Of a stretch of 64,000 nt of DNA, positions 45,276 through 54,022 are shown piece after piece; the stretch's first letter is position 1; the number at the start of each line of letters is the position of its first letter. The stretch is taken from the NCBI RefSeq assembly GCF_016756495.1, contig NZ_AP023243.1:6762501-6826500 (forward strand), given 5' to 3'. Origin of the DNA: Mesorhizobium sp. 113-3-3. Lineage in GTDB: Bacteria > Pseudomonadota > Alphaproteobacteria > Rhizobiales > Rhizobiaceae. The notes beneath the pieces were generated by a model. The model made no database searches. It saw nothing but the letters and a program-made list of their open reading frames with translations, and was not told the DNA's origin. The position numbers and the translations under genes are program-made.

Positions 45276-46213
45276 TGCGATCCTGAGTTTGTTCCACGCA
45301 AGCGCGGATCGAACACGCCATAAAGCAGGTCCATCAGTAGGTTGGCCGACGTCATGGTCAGCGCCACGAGAAGGAGGATGACCTGCACCACGGCGAGATC
45401 ACGGTTCGCAACCGAAACCACCAGCAATTGGCCGATGCCGGGCCAGCCGAAGACGCTTTCCACCAGTACGGCGCCCGCGACCTGGCCGCCGAGCATCAGG
45501 CCGAACAGCGTCAGCACAGGAATGATCGCATTCGGAAAGGCATGGTGGCGAACCACCTGCCGCCACGTCACGCCCTTGGCGCTGGCCGCCACGATGTAGA
45601 GCTGCGACAGAACTTCGATCATGGCGCTACGCGTGAAGCGCGCGATAATGGCCGCCCCGCCCAGACCAAGCGTGAGCACCGGCAGCACGAAGCTTTCCGG
45701 CCGATCCGCGCCGCCGGATGGGAACAGGCCGAGCGTCACGGAAAAGATCAGGATCAGCAATAGCCCGAGCACGAAGCTTGGCACGGTGAAGCCGAACACG
45801 GTCAGCATCATCACCGATCGGTCGACCCAGGTGTCGCGATGCATGGCGGCGTAGGCGCCGACCGGAATGCCGATCAGCATCGTGAGCGCCAGTGCCGGCA
45901 GCATCAGCGCCAATGTCAGGGGCGCGCGCTCGAAGACAAGCTGCAGGGCCGGTTTTCCAGCCAGCATGGAATTCCCGAAATCGCAGTGAAGTGCCGCCAG
46001 GACATAGCGAACATATTGCACATACAGAGGCTGATCGAGTCCCCAATGCCGGCGAAACGCCTCAAGATCCGGGGCGCGGGCGCTGGGACCGAGTATCTGC
46101 AGCGCCGGGTCTCCAGAGGCCCGCAGCACCACGAATGTAAAGGTCACCACGATCAGGATCGACAGGCCGGCACGCAGGATCTTGGGGCCGGAGAAACGAA
46201 ACACAGCACTCAT
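45272..46213 (-). CDS. Dipeptide/oligopeptide-type ABC transporter permease (DppB-like)
   Basis: A 313-residue permease with about six membrane segments and the DppB EAA loop (YIVAASAKGVTWRQVVRHHA, about 210-230). I chose the start at 46213, which overlaps the ATPase stop by one base (TGATG), rather than the longer open frame. It pairs with the DppC-like permease. Confidence 0.9.
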   Translation of the reverse strand: MSAVFRFSGPKILRAGLSILIVVTFTFVVLRASGDPALQILGPSARAPDLEAFRRHWGLDQPLYVQYVRYVLAALHCDFGNSMLAGKPALQLVFERAPLTLALMLPALALTMLIGIPVGAYAAMHRDTWVDRSVMMLTVFGFTVPSFVLGLLLILIFSVTLGLFPSGGADRPESFVLPVLTLGLGGAAIIARFTRSAMIEVLSQLYIVAASAKGVTWRQVVRHHAFPNAIIPVLTLFGLMLGGQVAGAVLVESVFGWPGIGQLLVVSVANRDLAVVQVILLLVALTMTSANLLMDLLYGVFDPRLRGTNSGSQ

Positions 46214-47172
46214 CAATGCCTCACCAAATGGCAGGCGACCTGCCGTTCCGATCCTAGCGGCAGGAGTTCGGGCAGGCTCTGGCGGCAGACATCGCGCGCA
46301 AGTGGACAGCGTGGATGAAACGGGCATCCGCTCGGCCGATCGGTAGGGCTCGGCGGTTCGCCTGGCAACGCCACATAATGATCGAATCCGCCCGGAAGCC
46401 TCGGCATGGCCGAGACGAGCGCCTGCGTATAGGGATGGGCGGGTTGATCGATAATGGCGTCGGCGCGCCCCTGCTCGACGACGCGGCCAAGATACATGAC
46501 GACGATCCGGTCGCTGACATGGCGAACGACTCGCAAGTCATGGCTGATGAACAAGAGGCCGAGCCCGAGCTCCTGCTGAACATCCATGAGCAGATTGACG
46601 ATTTGCGCCTGGACTGACACGTCGAGCGCCGAGACCGGCTCATCGCAAACCAGAAGCGAGGGTTTTGGCGCGAGCGCCCGGGCAAGCACGACGCGTTGGC
46701 GCTGGCCGCCGGAAAGCTGATGCGGATAGAGCACGCCATGGTCTTCGCCGAGGCCGACGCTGTGGAGAAGCTCGGCCACACGTTGCTTGCGGCTTGCCGG
46801 ATCGCCAATCCCGTGAATCGCCAGCGGCTCGGCGATGAGAGCGCTGACAGTCATTCGGCGGTCAAGCGCTGCCAAGGTGTCCTGAAAGACCAGCTGCATC
46901 TGGCGCCGCTGCGCGCGCCACTTTTTGCTGTCGATGCGCGGCAGCGGCAAACCCTGAAACAGCACACCTCCCCTGTCCGACGGCTCCAGACCGAGCGCAA
47001 TACGGCCGGTGGTGGACTTGCCGCATCCGGATTCGCCGACAATGCCGGTCGTCCGGCCCATCTCGACATCCAGCGACACGCCATCGACTGCAACAAGATA
47101 TTTCCGCGGTCCGTAGAATGGCGAGCCGAGGGGAAAGCGACGGGTGATGTTGTTGAGACGCAGCAGGGTCAT
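46213..47172 (-). CDS. Peptide-type ABC transporter ATPase (DppF-like)
   Basis: A 319-residue ATPase with Walker A GESGCGKST (about 49-57), signature LSGGQRQRVVLARAL, Walker B LLVCDEPVSALD and H-loop FISHDL. The C-terminal oligopeptide-transport motif with Cys residues (GCPFHPRCPLA) is typical of DppF/OppF. Its start overlaps the upstream ATPase stop (ATGA). Confidence 0.92.
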   Translation of the reverse strand: MTLLRLNNITRRFPLGSPFYGPRKYLVAVDGVSLDVEMGRTTGIVGESGCGKSTTGRIALGLEPSDRGGVLFQGLPLPRIDSKKWRAQRRQMQLVFQDTLAALDRRMTVSALIAEPLAIHGIGDPASRKQRVAELLHSVGLGEDHGVLYPHQLSGGQRQRVVLARALAPKPSLLVCDEPVSALDVSVQAQIVNLLMDVQQELGLGLLFISHDLRVVRHVSDRIVVMYLGRVVEQGRADAIIDQPAHPYTQALVSAMPRLPGGFDHYVALPGEPPSPTDRPSGCPFHPRCPLARDVCRQSLPELLPLGSERQVACHLVRH

Positions 47173-48200
47173 TGATACGTGCCGGCGTCCAAACGAAGGC
47201 AACTCACCGAATGCCGCGCGGCGACCTGCCGCGGTTCCGGTCGGCTCGTGCCACATGCCGTGATCGCGTGCCGGCAGCGTGGCGCATAGGCGCATCCCGG
47301 CGGCAGATTGCGTTGTGGCGGCGCGCCGGCAATGGCGGTCAACCGCATGCGCGGACCGTGCGAGGGCGGAATGGCACCGATCAGGTCGCGTGTATAGGGG
47401 TGCTGCGGCGCGGTCAGAAGCGTGTGTTTCGGTGCCGTTTCGACGATCTGGCCCGCATACATGACGCATGCCCGGTCACAGACGGCCGCCACCGCGGCGA
47501 GATCATGGCTGATCATGACCAGCGCCATGCCTGTGTCGCGTTGAATATCTTTGAGCAGCAGCAGGATCTGCGCCTGCACGGTAGCGTCGAGCGCGGTCGT
47601 TGGCTCATCGGCGATCAGCAGTTCGGGCCGGCCGGCGAGCGCGATGGCAATCATCACCCGCTGGTTCTGGCCGCCCGACAGTTCGTGGGGGTACGCGTTG
47701 AGCCTGCTTGCCGCAGCGGCTATCCCGACCTGGTCGAGCAGGCGGCAGGCCTGGGCACGGGCGGCGGCACCGCTGAGGCCACGGTGCAGGCGAAGCGCTT
47801 CGGTGATCTGCGCGCCGATGCGATGCACCGGGTTCAGCGCGCTGGCCGGATCCTGGAAGATCATGGCGATGCGTCCGCCGCGCACCCGATCCAAAACGGA
47901 TTGTCGTGCGCCCACAAGATCGAGATCACCAATCCTGGCCTCGCCCCCGATCTCGGCGGATTTCGGCAGCAGGCCAAGAACCGCCCGCCAGGTCACGGAC
48001 TTGCCGCAGCCGGATTCGCCAACGATACCCAGGGTCTCGCCTTTGTTCACAGCGAGATCGACACCGTGCAGCACAGGCACATCGCCGAACGCCACCCTCA
48101 AGCCAGCAATGCTTATGGCAGGTTTGGTGGCGGAAGCCCCGATGTCATGGGCCGGCAACAGCGCGGCGCCCGCGCTGTTCTGGAAGGACTTGTGCAGCAT
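47169..48200 (-). CDS. Peptide-type ABC transporter ATPase (DppD-like)
   Basis: A 343-residue ATPase with Walker A GESGCGKSVT, signature LSGGQNQRVMIAIAL, Walker B LLIADEPTTALD and the C-terminal GCAYAPRC motif. It is the second ATPase that together with the DppF-like subunit drives import. It follows the binding-protein gene by 5 bases. Confidence 0.92.
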   Translation of the reverse strand: MLHKSFQNSAGAALLPAHDIGASATKPAISIAGLRVAFGDVPVLHGVDLAVNKGETLGIVGESGCGKSVTWRAVLGLLPKSAEIGGEARIGDLDLVGARQSVLDRVRGGRIAMIFQDPASALNPVHRIGAQITEALRLHRGLSGAAARAQACRLLDQVGIAAAASRLNAYPHELSGGQNQRVMIAIALAGRPELLIADEPTTALDATVQAQILLLLKDIQRDTGMALVMISHDLAAVAAVCDRACVMYAGQIVETAPKHTLLTAPQHPYTRDLIGAIPPSHGPRMRLTAIAGAPPQRNLPPGCAYAPRCRHAITACGTSRPEPRQVAARHSVSCLRLDAGTYQ

Positions 48201-48205
48201 GGAAC

Positions 48206-49768
48206 TCAGGCCACCGGCTCAGGCGGCATCTTCGGGCCGAGATACATTTGCGGTAACGGGTTGGGCTGCCAGCTGACATCCGCCTTCTGCCCATAGATGA
48301 AGGGCATGGAATGCAGCGGCGTGATGCAAGGGTCCTCGATCTCGACAATGTCCTGCATCCGTTTGAAGGCCGCCTGGCGCTTGGCGAGATCGGTCGTCGT
48401 TTCAAGCTCGTGACCGAGCCGGTTGAACTCGGCATTGGTCCAGCCACCTGTCGACTGGAGGTCATTGGTCGGACCGATAATCTGCCACAGCATGGAAACG
48501 GGATCGGCGTAGAAGGCGCCGCCGGACGTGTCATTGATGCCGCCAATGTCGCCGACCTGCGTCCAGTTCTCACACATAATCAGCTTGACGTTGATCCCGG
48601 CAGCCTTCCACATCTCGACAAGCGCCTGGTTCTCGGCGAGCTGCATCGGATAATAGGTGCCGACGGAAGGGTAAGGGATTTCCTCGCCCCTGTAGGATGA
48701 CTTGGCGAGCAGTTCCTTGACCTGCGCCGGATCATAGGACACCCCCTTGCGGTCGGGGTCGTTGATCTCGCTGAAGATCGGTAGCTGCCAGCTGGTCAGC
48801 GCTTTCGCCCGGCCGTCCCAGAGGCCGTCCGCCAGCGCACCGCGATCGATAGCGAGAGCGAGCGCGCGACGCAGATCGACATCTTTCAGGATGGGAGTCC
48901 TGAGCGGAGCAAATGTGAGAAAGCGGAACCACATGGCTTCGCCACCAACAATCGAGAGGCCGTTGACTCCCTCAATTTCGGCAATGTGGTCCGGAGTGAT
49001 GTCTGTGACGATATCGTAATCGCCCGACTTCAGTCCGGCGATGCGCGCGGCGATTTCCGGCAGCCGCTTGAAGCGGATCGAGGCAAATGGCGGCTGACCT
49101 CCCCAATATTCGTCGTGCGCCACCAGCGTGATCTCGTCGCCATTGCGGACCTCGCCGATCTTGTAAGGGCCGGTGCCGATCGGCTTCGCCGCCCAGGCGT
49201 CATAGCTGCTGGCGCCAGCCCGTGCCCTGGCGCTGATGATCTGCGTGCCCCAGGCGCCGAGCCGCTGGGCGAAGACCGGATCCTCTGTCCTGGTGATCAA
49301 ACGGACAGTGCGATCATTGATCTTCTGCACATCGGCAAGCGAGGAGAGGAAGTTGGCAAACACGGCCGCGCCCGGCGCTTTTTCGCCGCGCAGTCGATCC
49401 GGCCCGAGCGAGAAGACAACGTCATCCGCCGTCATTGTGGACCCGTCATGAAACTTCACATTGTCGCGCAACCTGATCTCATGGATCGTGGCGTCGATTT
49501 GCTTCAATGATGTCGCGAGCGCGAAATTCAGGCGAAAATTGTCGTTGTAGTCGGTCCGTAAAAGCTGATCGAAAATGCTGTATTGCACCCGCCAGGAAAC
49601 GTTGGCGATGGAGGAGCCGTCCACCGGTTCCAGAATTGTGCGCAGGTCCTGAACGGCAATATTGAGGTTCGGCCGCCGGCCGGCTGCCGCCATGATCGTG
49701 TTCGGCAATGCTATTGCGCCAGCCGCCATGGCGCTCATGCCGAGAAATCTGCGACGTGTCGTTTGCAT
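48206..49768 (-). CDS. Periplasmic solute-binding protein, family 5 (peptide/nickel type)
   Basis: A 520-residue SBP_bac_5 protein. It has a twin-arginine-type signal (TTRRRFLGMSAMAAGAIALP) and family blocks DNVKFHDGSTMTADDVVFSL and AKPIGTGPYKIGEV. It captures the transporter's ligand in the periplasm; family 5 ligands include peptides, nickel complexes, opines and sugars, and the ligand here is not readable. First gene of the transporter unit. The DeoR-type regulator lies directly upstream on the same strand. Confidence 0.9.
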   Translation of the reverse strand: MQTTRRRFLGMSAMAAGAIALPNTIMAAAGRRPNLNIAVQDLRTILEPVDGSSIANVSWRVQYSIFDQLLRTDYNDNFRLNFALATSLKQIDATIHEIRLRDNVKFHDGSTMTADDVVFSLGPDRLRGEKAPGAAVFANFLSSLADVQKINDRTVRLITRTEDPVFAQRLGAWGTQIISARARAGASSYDAWAAKPIGTGPYKIGEVRNGDEITLVAHDEYWGGQPPFASIRFKRLPEIAARIAGLKSGDYDIVTDITPDHIAEIEGVNGLSIVGGEAMWFRFLTFAPLRTPILKDVDLRRALALAIDRGALADGLWDGRAKALTSWQLPIFSEINDPDRKGVSYDPAQVKELLAKSSYRGEEIPYPSVGTYYPMQLAENQALVEMWKAAGINVKLIMCENWTQVGDIGGINDTSGGAFYADPVSMLWQIIGPTNDLQSTGGWTNAEFNRLGHELETTTDLAKRQAAFKRMQDIVEIEDPCITPLHSMPFIYGQKADVSWQPNPLPQMYLGPKMPPEPVA

Positions 49769-49957
49769 ATCAAAATCCCCTCTCTTTCAGTCGGGATGAC
49801 AATCGGAGCGAATGAAATCCGCTCCCGAGACGGGATGAGACATAGCGCGGTTATGTGACGGTTTTTTGCATGTTTGAGACGGATTGTGTTGGTTATTGAA
49901 ATCAAATGGAAAAAATGTTTCACGATTGGGGCAGCCGTGCGGGCTGAAAGAAGAGGA

Positions 49958-50749
49958 TCAAGTAGAGACCAGTGCGGGGTTGTGACGGTTTTGCGGATAT
50001 AGAACTTCAACACCGGCGGCTTCGATCTTGTCCAGCATGTCCGATGCAGGCCTCCGGTCGGTGATGATCGCGGTAATCGCCGAATGGGGCAGGATGCGGT
50101 AGCGCGCCGACAAGCCGAATTTGCTGTGATCGGCGAGAATGACAATTTTCCGTGCTTGCTCGCAGAGCGTCGCAGCAAGCTCCTGTCCGACCTGTTCATG
50201 GTCGAAAACGCCATTCGGATGCACCGCATTGACGCCGATAAATGCGACGTCGATCTGCTGTTCGCGGAGTGTACGCAAGGCGGTGAATCCGCTTACGGTC
50301 CGGAAATCGACATTGAAATCGCCCCCCAGCATGACAACGCGATGCCGATGGCCTTCGGCCGCGGCGATGGCAGTATCGACCATGTTGGTGACGACGCGCA
50401 TTTCCGGGAGGGCCGATATGCGGCTGGCCAACGACAGAATGGTGCTGCCGCCCCCGAAAAAGAGATTCTGACCGGACTTCAGAAGACCCAGGGCGATCTC
50501 AGCGATGGTGCTTTTTTCCGCGCGCTCGGAAACAGCTCGCGATGAGATGGCCAGCAGCTTTGGCTGTTGCGTTGCGACCGCGCCACCATGGACCCGTGCG
50601 ACCAAGCCATCCTGCTCGAGCCGTTTGATATCCCGCCGCGCAGTCTCTTCTGAAATATTGAACCGCTGCATCAAATCTCGGATGCGCACTTCGCCATTCG
50701 CCTGGATGATTTCAACGAGCCTTTTATGACGATTGTAACTAAGCGACAT
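49958..50749 (-). CDS. DeoR-family transcriptional regulator
   Basis: A 263-residue regulator: N-terminal DeoR helix-turn-helix (about 20-57; RIRDLMQRFNISEETARRDI) and the sugar-phosphate-isomerase-like sensor domain (FFGGGSTILSLASRI, then ILADHSKFG). DeoR sensors usually bind phosphorylated sugars, so the adjacent transporter may import a sugar-containing compound. I chose ATG at 50749. The gap to the transporter gene (about 190 bases) is likely the shared control region. Confidence 0.88.
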   Translation of the reverse strand: MSLSYNRHKRLVEIIQANGEVRIRDLMQRFNISEETARRDIKRLEQDGLVARVHGGAVATQQPKLLAISSRAVSERAEKSTIAEIALGLLKSGQNLFFGGGSTILSLASRISALPEMRVVTNMVDTAIAAAEGHRHRVVMLGGDFNVDFRTVSGFTALRTLREQQIDVAFIGVNAVHPNGVFDHEQVGQELAATLCEQARKIVILADHSKFGLSARYRILPHSAITAIITDRRPASDMLDKIEAAGVEVLYPQNRHNPALVST

Positions 50750-50803
50750 GCTTCTCTCTCTCGCGGCATTCGAAAAAAGGCTATTCGGTTCACTGCGCAA
50801 ATG

Positions 50804-52510
50804 TCACGTCAGGGCGTCGGTCTCAGAGGCCGTTGAGCGGCTTAAGGTGCGCCGCAGAGCTTTTGCCAGCCTTTCGTTTTCCGTCCGACTTCGAACCGTC
50901 AGGCGCAGATATCGATCTGCGTCGTTCATGGCTTGATAGCCGCATTCTCTTACGAGGACGGATTCGAACAGAACAAGGCGGCGCTTGAGCTCGGCAGCGG
51001 ATAGCGAATTTTCAGGCAGCCGGCACAAGATGAAATTCGTTTGCGAAGGTACGACGTCGAGGCCCGGTACCGTCCGCAGCTCCTCGATGAACAGCTCTCT
51101 ATCTTCTCGCAACATCTCTAGACTGTCTTCCAGTTCCTCTGCGAATTCGGGAAGCAGGAACAGTGTGTATTCCGCAATGCCGTTAATGTTCCACAGCGGC
51201 AGTTTCCGGCGCACGGCGGCAACGAGCGCGGGATCGCCAGCCATGAGGTAGGCGAGCCGGATTCCGCCAAGTCCGAAGACCTTTCCAAGGCTCTTCACCA
51301 CGATCAAATTGTCACAGGACGGCACCAGATTCTCAACGCTGTTTGATCGGCCAGCAGCGGGGAAATCAATGAACGATTCATCCACGATCAGCCGCCGCCC
51401 TCGAGATCCTAGGGCCTCCGCCAGCCATGCCACGTCAGCATGATCAACAAGTCGACCGGTCGGATTGTTTGGATTTACAACGATTGCCGTATCCGCGCCT
51501 GTCGCCAGCACGAATTCCAGGAAAGCTCGAACGTCGAGATCGAAATAGGGCGGGGTGAGGACGAAGTTGTTCTTTTGTTCGTCATCGAGAGGTGTTTGAA
51601 AGCCGGCGAACGTCGGCACGGGAATCGCGATTGTTGGGTTCAGCGTTGAATAGAGCGCCTGGATGAGGTCGGTCACCCCGTTTCCGACTGCAATAAAGTC
51701 CGGCTGCTGCGAGGTCATCGTGCCAACAACTGAAGCGATATCGATCTGCTGAGAAGGATAGCATGTCAACACGCCTTCGAGCCTCGCCGCCAGCCGATCG
51801 TAAAAAGTCTTGGGAGGGAAGCGGGTATTGCAAAGAAGCATGTGCTCGGCGATTGGCTTGCGCCAATAACCTCCGACGCTGGTTTCCAGACGCCGCAGCA
51901 CGTTCTCCTTGTCACACCGAAATTCCGCGATGGATGCGTCGACACCGTCGCAAATATCGAGCAGCTTCGAGCCAGCATTCAGCACATTGTCAGGCAACGC
52001 TACGTCCAGCTGGGACAGGCCCGCGACCAACGTGCTCAAGGCCTGATGCAGAGATACCGCGGCGCGGCTTTCGGCCAGAAGATTGCGTAGAACATCAGCA
52101 CTCAATCGATAAATCCCGGTCGGCGCGTCGGGCCGCCAAGCGGAGCCGCGCAAACCTTTGTTGACATCGATACCGTCAAGAACCTCACTGTCGAAAAGCG
52201 GCGTTCCCCATATCAGAAGGGTATCGCCATTATGTTGGCAAAACTTCTCAATGAGATCGCCGTCATGCGCGTCGTGCCACGAAAGCGTATTTGTGCTGTC
52301 CTGCAGGCGGAACCCATCGAATGTGCCGCTGCTCAAGTTTTCAACGACGGTGACATCTTCAATGCCGTTTTCGACACAGGCATTGACGAGACGGTCCAAG
52401 AGCGGCTGACCGTTGATAGGAACCGACGGTGCATCGTAGCTGCCACTCCACAGATGTATTTTTGGCCCTGCGAAATCGAGGACAAAAATAGCTCGGGTCG
52501 TATCGGCCAT
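50804..52510 (-). CDS. Fusion: degenerate nucleotidyltransferase-like domain :: fold-type I aminotransferase
   Basis: A 568-residue two-domain protein. Residues 1-220 have the outline of sugar/phosphonate nucleotidyltransferases (INGQPLLDRLVNACVENGIE) but lack the N-terminal GxGxR nucleotide loop, and end in a linker like that of CDP-alcohol nucleotidyltransferases (NVLRRLETSVGGYWRKPI). Residues 230-560 are a HisC/CobD-like aminotransferase or decarboxylase with NPNNPTG and the PLP lysine in VVKSLGKVFGLGGIRLAY. Phosphonate loci often fuse PntC-type nucleotidyltransferases to aminotransferases, and a PEP mutase operon lies 7 kb away. I infer a role in the same pathway with loss of nucleotidyl transfer in this copy. 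Divergent from the phosphatase-superfamily gene. Confidence 0.7.
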   Translation of the reverse strand: MADTTRAIFVLDFAGPKIHLWSGSYDAPSVPINGQPLLDRLVNACVENGIEDVTVVENLSSGTFDGFRLQDSTNTLSWHDAHDGDLIEKFCQHNGDTLLIWGTPLFDSEVLDGIDVNKGLRGSAWRPDAPTGIYRLSADVLRNLLAESRAAVSLHQALSTLVAGLSQLDVALPDNVLNAGSKLLDICDGVDASIAEFRCDKENVLRRLETSVGGYWRKPIAEHMLLCNTRFPPKTFYDRLAARLEGVLTCYPSQQIDIASVVGTMTSQQPDFIAVGNGVTDLIQALYSTLNPTIAIPVPTFAGFQTPLDDEQKNNFVLTPPYFDLDVRAFLEFVLATGADTAIVVNPNNPTGRLVDHADVAWLAEALGSRGRRLIVDESFIDFPAAGRSNSVENLVPSCDNLIVVKSLGKVFGLGGIRLAYLMAGDPALVAAVRRKLPLWNINGIAEYTLFLLPEFAEELEDSLEMLREDRELFIEELRTVPGLDVVPSQTNFILCRLPENSLSAAELKRRLVLFESVLVRECGYQAMNDADRYLRLTVRSRTENERLAKALRRTLSRSTASETDALT

Positions 52511-52676
52511 CTCGGACTCCTTTCTTCTGAAGGAAACAAAAAGCGCGCGTAGAAGCGCCCATTCCCAAAATCAAAACGACCCACTGGCGCTCGAAGTATC
52601 CCGTGATGCGTTCATACCGGCGTCATCCGAAGCCTATAGGGGGCTTTGGTTTCGATCGGTCTCTTCCAGGTGCAAC

Positions 52677-53984
52677 ATGACCCACACCAATCCATCCAGG
52701 CCTACCGCTCGTTTTCAGACGCCTGCCTCGATAAAGCCGCGCGCTCCTACGAAAGCGATTCTGATCCTCATGGACGGCGTAAGCGCGGACTATTTCGAAA
52801 AGCACAAACATCGGTTGCCGACGCTTCTTCGTTTGGCAGGAGACGGTCTGTCCATCACTCGCCTGCGCTCAACGGTGCCGGGAACGTCGATGCCGGGGCG
52901 CGCAAGCATGCTAACCGGCGCGGCGCCTCAAGCGAACGGGATCTACGGAAACCACATTGTGCGAGATGGCTCGTTTGTCTGCGCCGACGCGTCTGATCTG
53001 CGGGTTCCGACCATTGCAAAGCTTGCCAAAAATAGCGGGCTTGATGTCGCGTCCATCGGCGCTGGGTTGATCGACCCAGCCGATTGCGATGTCTTCGTCC
53101 CGGCCTGGTGGGAACGAGGGTTTCTCCAGGGAAGCCGGTCATTTAAGAGCCTGCCCGAAAACCGCATCGCTCGCTCGCGCATGATCAAAGATCCAAACGG
53201 ACGGTTGCGAGCCGCCGGCGTGCTCGATCTCTTCGGCTTCCCGTCCAGTCGTGACACCGTTGCGAGCACTCCTCTCGTTGCGGGCCTGGCCGCGGATCAT
53301 CTCATGATCGGGGCTGCAGGAGCGCTGGCTTGCTCGGAGAACCCGCCTGATCTCATTTTGACCGAGATCGACATGACGGATTCGATTCAGCATCAGTTCG
53401 GATACGAAAGCGAGGCGGCACATTGGTCTATCGCCGCGGCCGACATGATGATTGGCGCTCTCATCGAAGGACTGAGGCGAGTCGGGCGGGAAGACGATTA
53501 CGCGATCGTAGTCGCAAGTGACCATGGACATAGCGCCGTCCACACAACCATTTATCCGGATGCGATCATCCCTGACTTGCTTTGGGAAAGTGAAGGAGCG
53601 ACGCTCCATGTCCTGGTTGACGGAGCTCATGACCGCAGAATCGCAGACGGACTGTTGGCGCGCTTCCAAGTGGAGCCGTGGTCGAGCGACCATGTTCCGG
53701 TAAATGAACGTGATTGCATAGCGACCTATGTCGCACCTCCTGGACACTCCTTCGAGGAGACCGTTGGAGCCACGCAAGAAGCTGGCCCGACGGGCAGACC
53801 TCGATACTTGTCCACCCACGGTTTTCGACCGGGCAGCGCGGAGGACGATCGGATATGCCTGTTGAGCATCCCTGGAATGCAACCTTGCAAAATTGCCTGG
53901 GGCTCCGCTGAAGAGTTCACGCCAACCATTGCTCAGATCTTGGGATTGTCCGACGCCCCGTTTTCGGCAAGGGGTCTTCTGTAA
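52677..53984 (+). CDS. Alkaline-phosphatase-superfamily hydrolase (phosphodiesterase/phosphonoacetate-hydrolase-like)
   Basis: A 435-residue enzyme with the two-zinc-site motifs: ILILMDGVSADYF (first Asp), the nucleophile region STVPGTSMPGRASMLTG, EIDMTDSIQHQFGY (Asp/His), VVASDHGHSAVH (Asp-His) and a late His in LSTHGFRPG. The superfamily includes nucleotide pyrophosphatases, type I phosphodiesterases and phosphonoacetate hydrolase (PhnA). Its place beside a phosphonate locus suggests trimming of a nucleotidylated or phosphonate product, but the reaction is not proven. No signal peptide, so cytosolic. It converges on the asparagine-synthetase-like gene. Confidence 0.8.
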   Translation: MTHTNPSRPTARFQTPASIKPRAPTKAILILMDGVSADYFEKHKHRLPTLLRLAGDGLSITRLRSTVPGTSMPGRASMLTGAAPQANGIYGNHIVRDGSFVCADASDLRVPTIAKLAKNSGLDVASIGAGLIDPADCDVFVPAWWERGFLQGSRSFKSLPENRIARSRMIKDPNGRLRAAGVLDLFGFPSSRDTVASTPLVAGLAADHLMIGAAGALACSENPPDLILTEIDMTDSIQHQFGYESEAAHWSIAAADMMIGALIEGLRRVGREDDYAIVVASDHGHSAVHTTIYPDAIIPDLLWESEGATLHVLVDGAHDRRIADGLLARFQVEPWSSDHVPVNERDCIATYVAPPGHSFEETVGATQEAGPTGRPRYLSTHGFRPGSAEDDRICLLSIPGMQPCKIAWGSAEEFTPTIAQILGLSDAPFSARGLL

Positions 53985-54022
53985 GATGCCCGCAAGCGAC
54001 CGCCTGCGGTCTCGCATATTCG

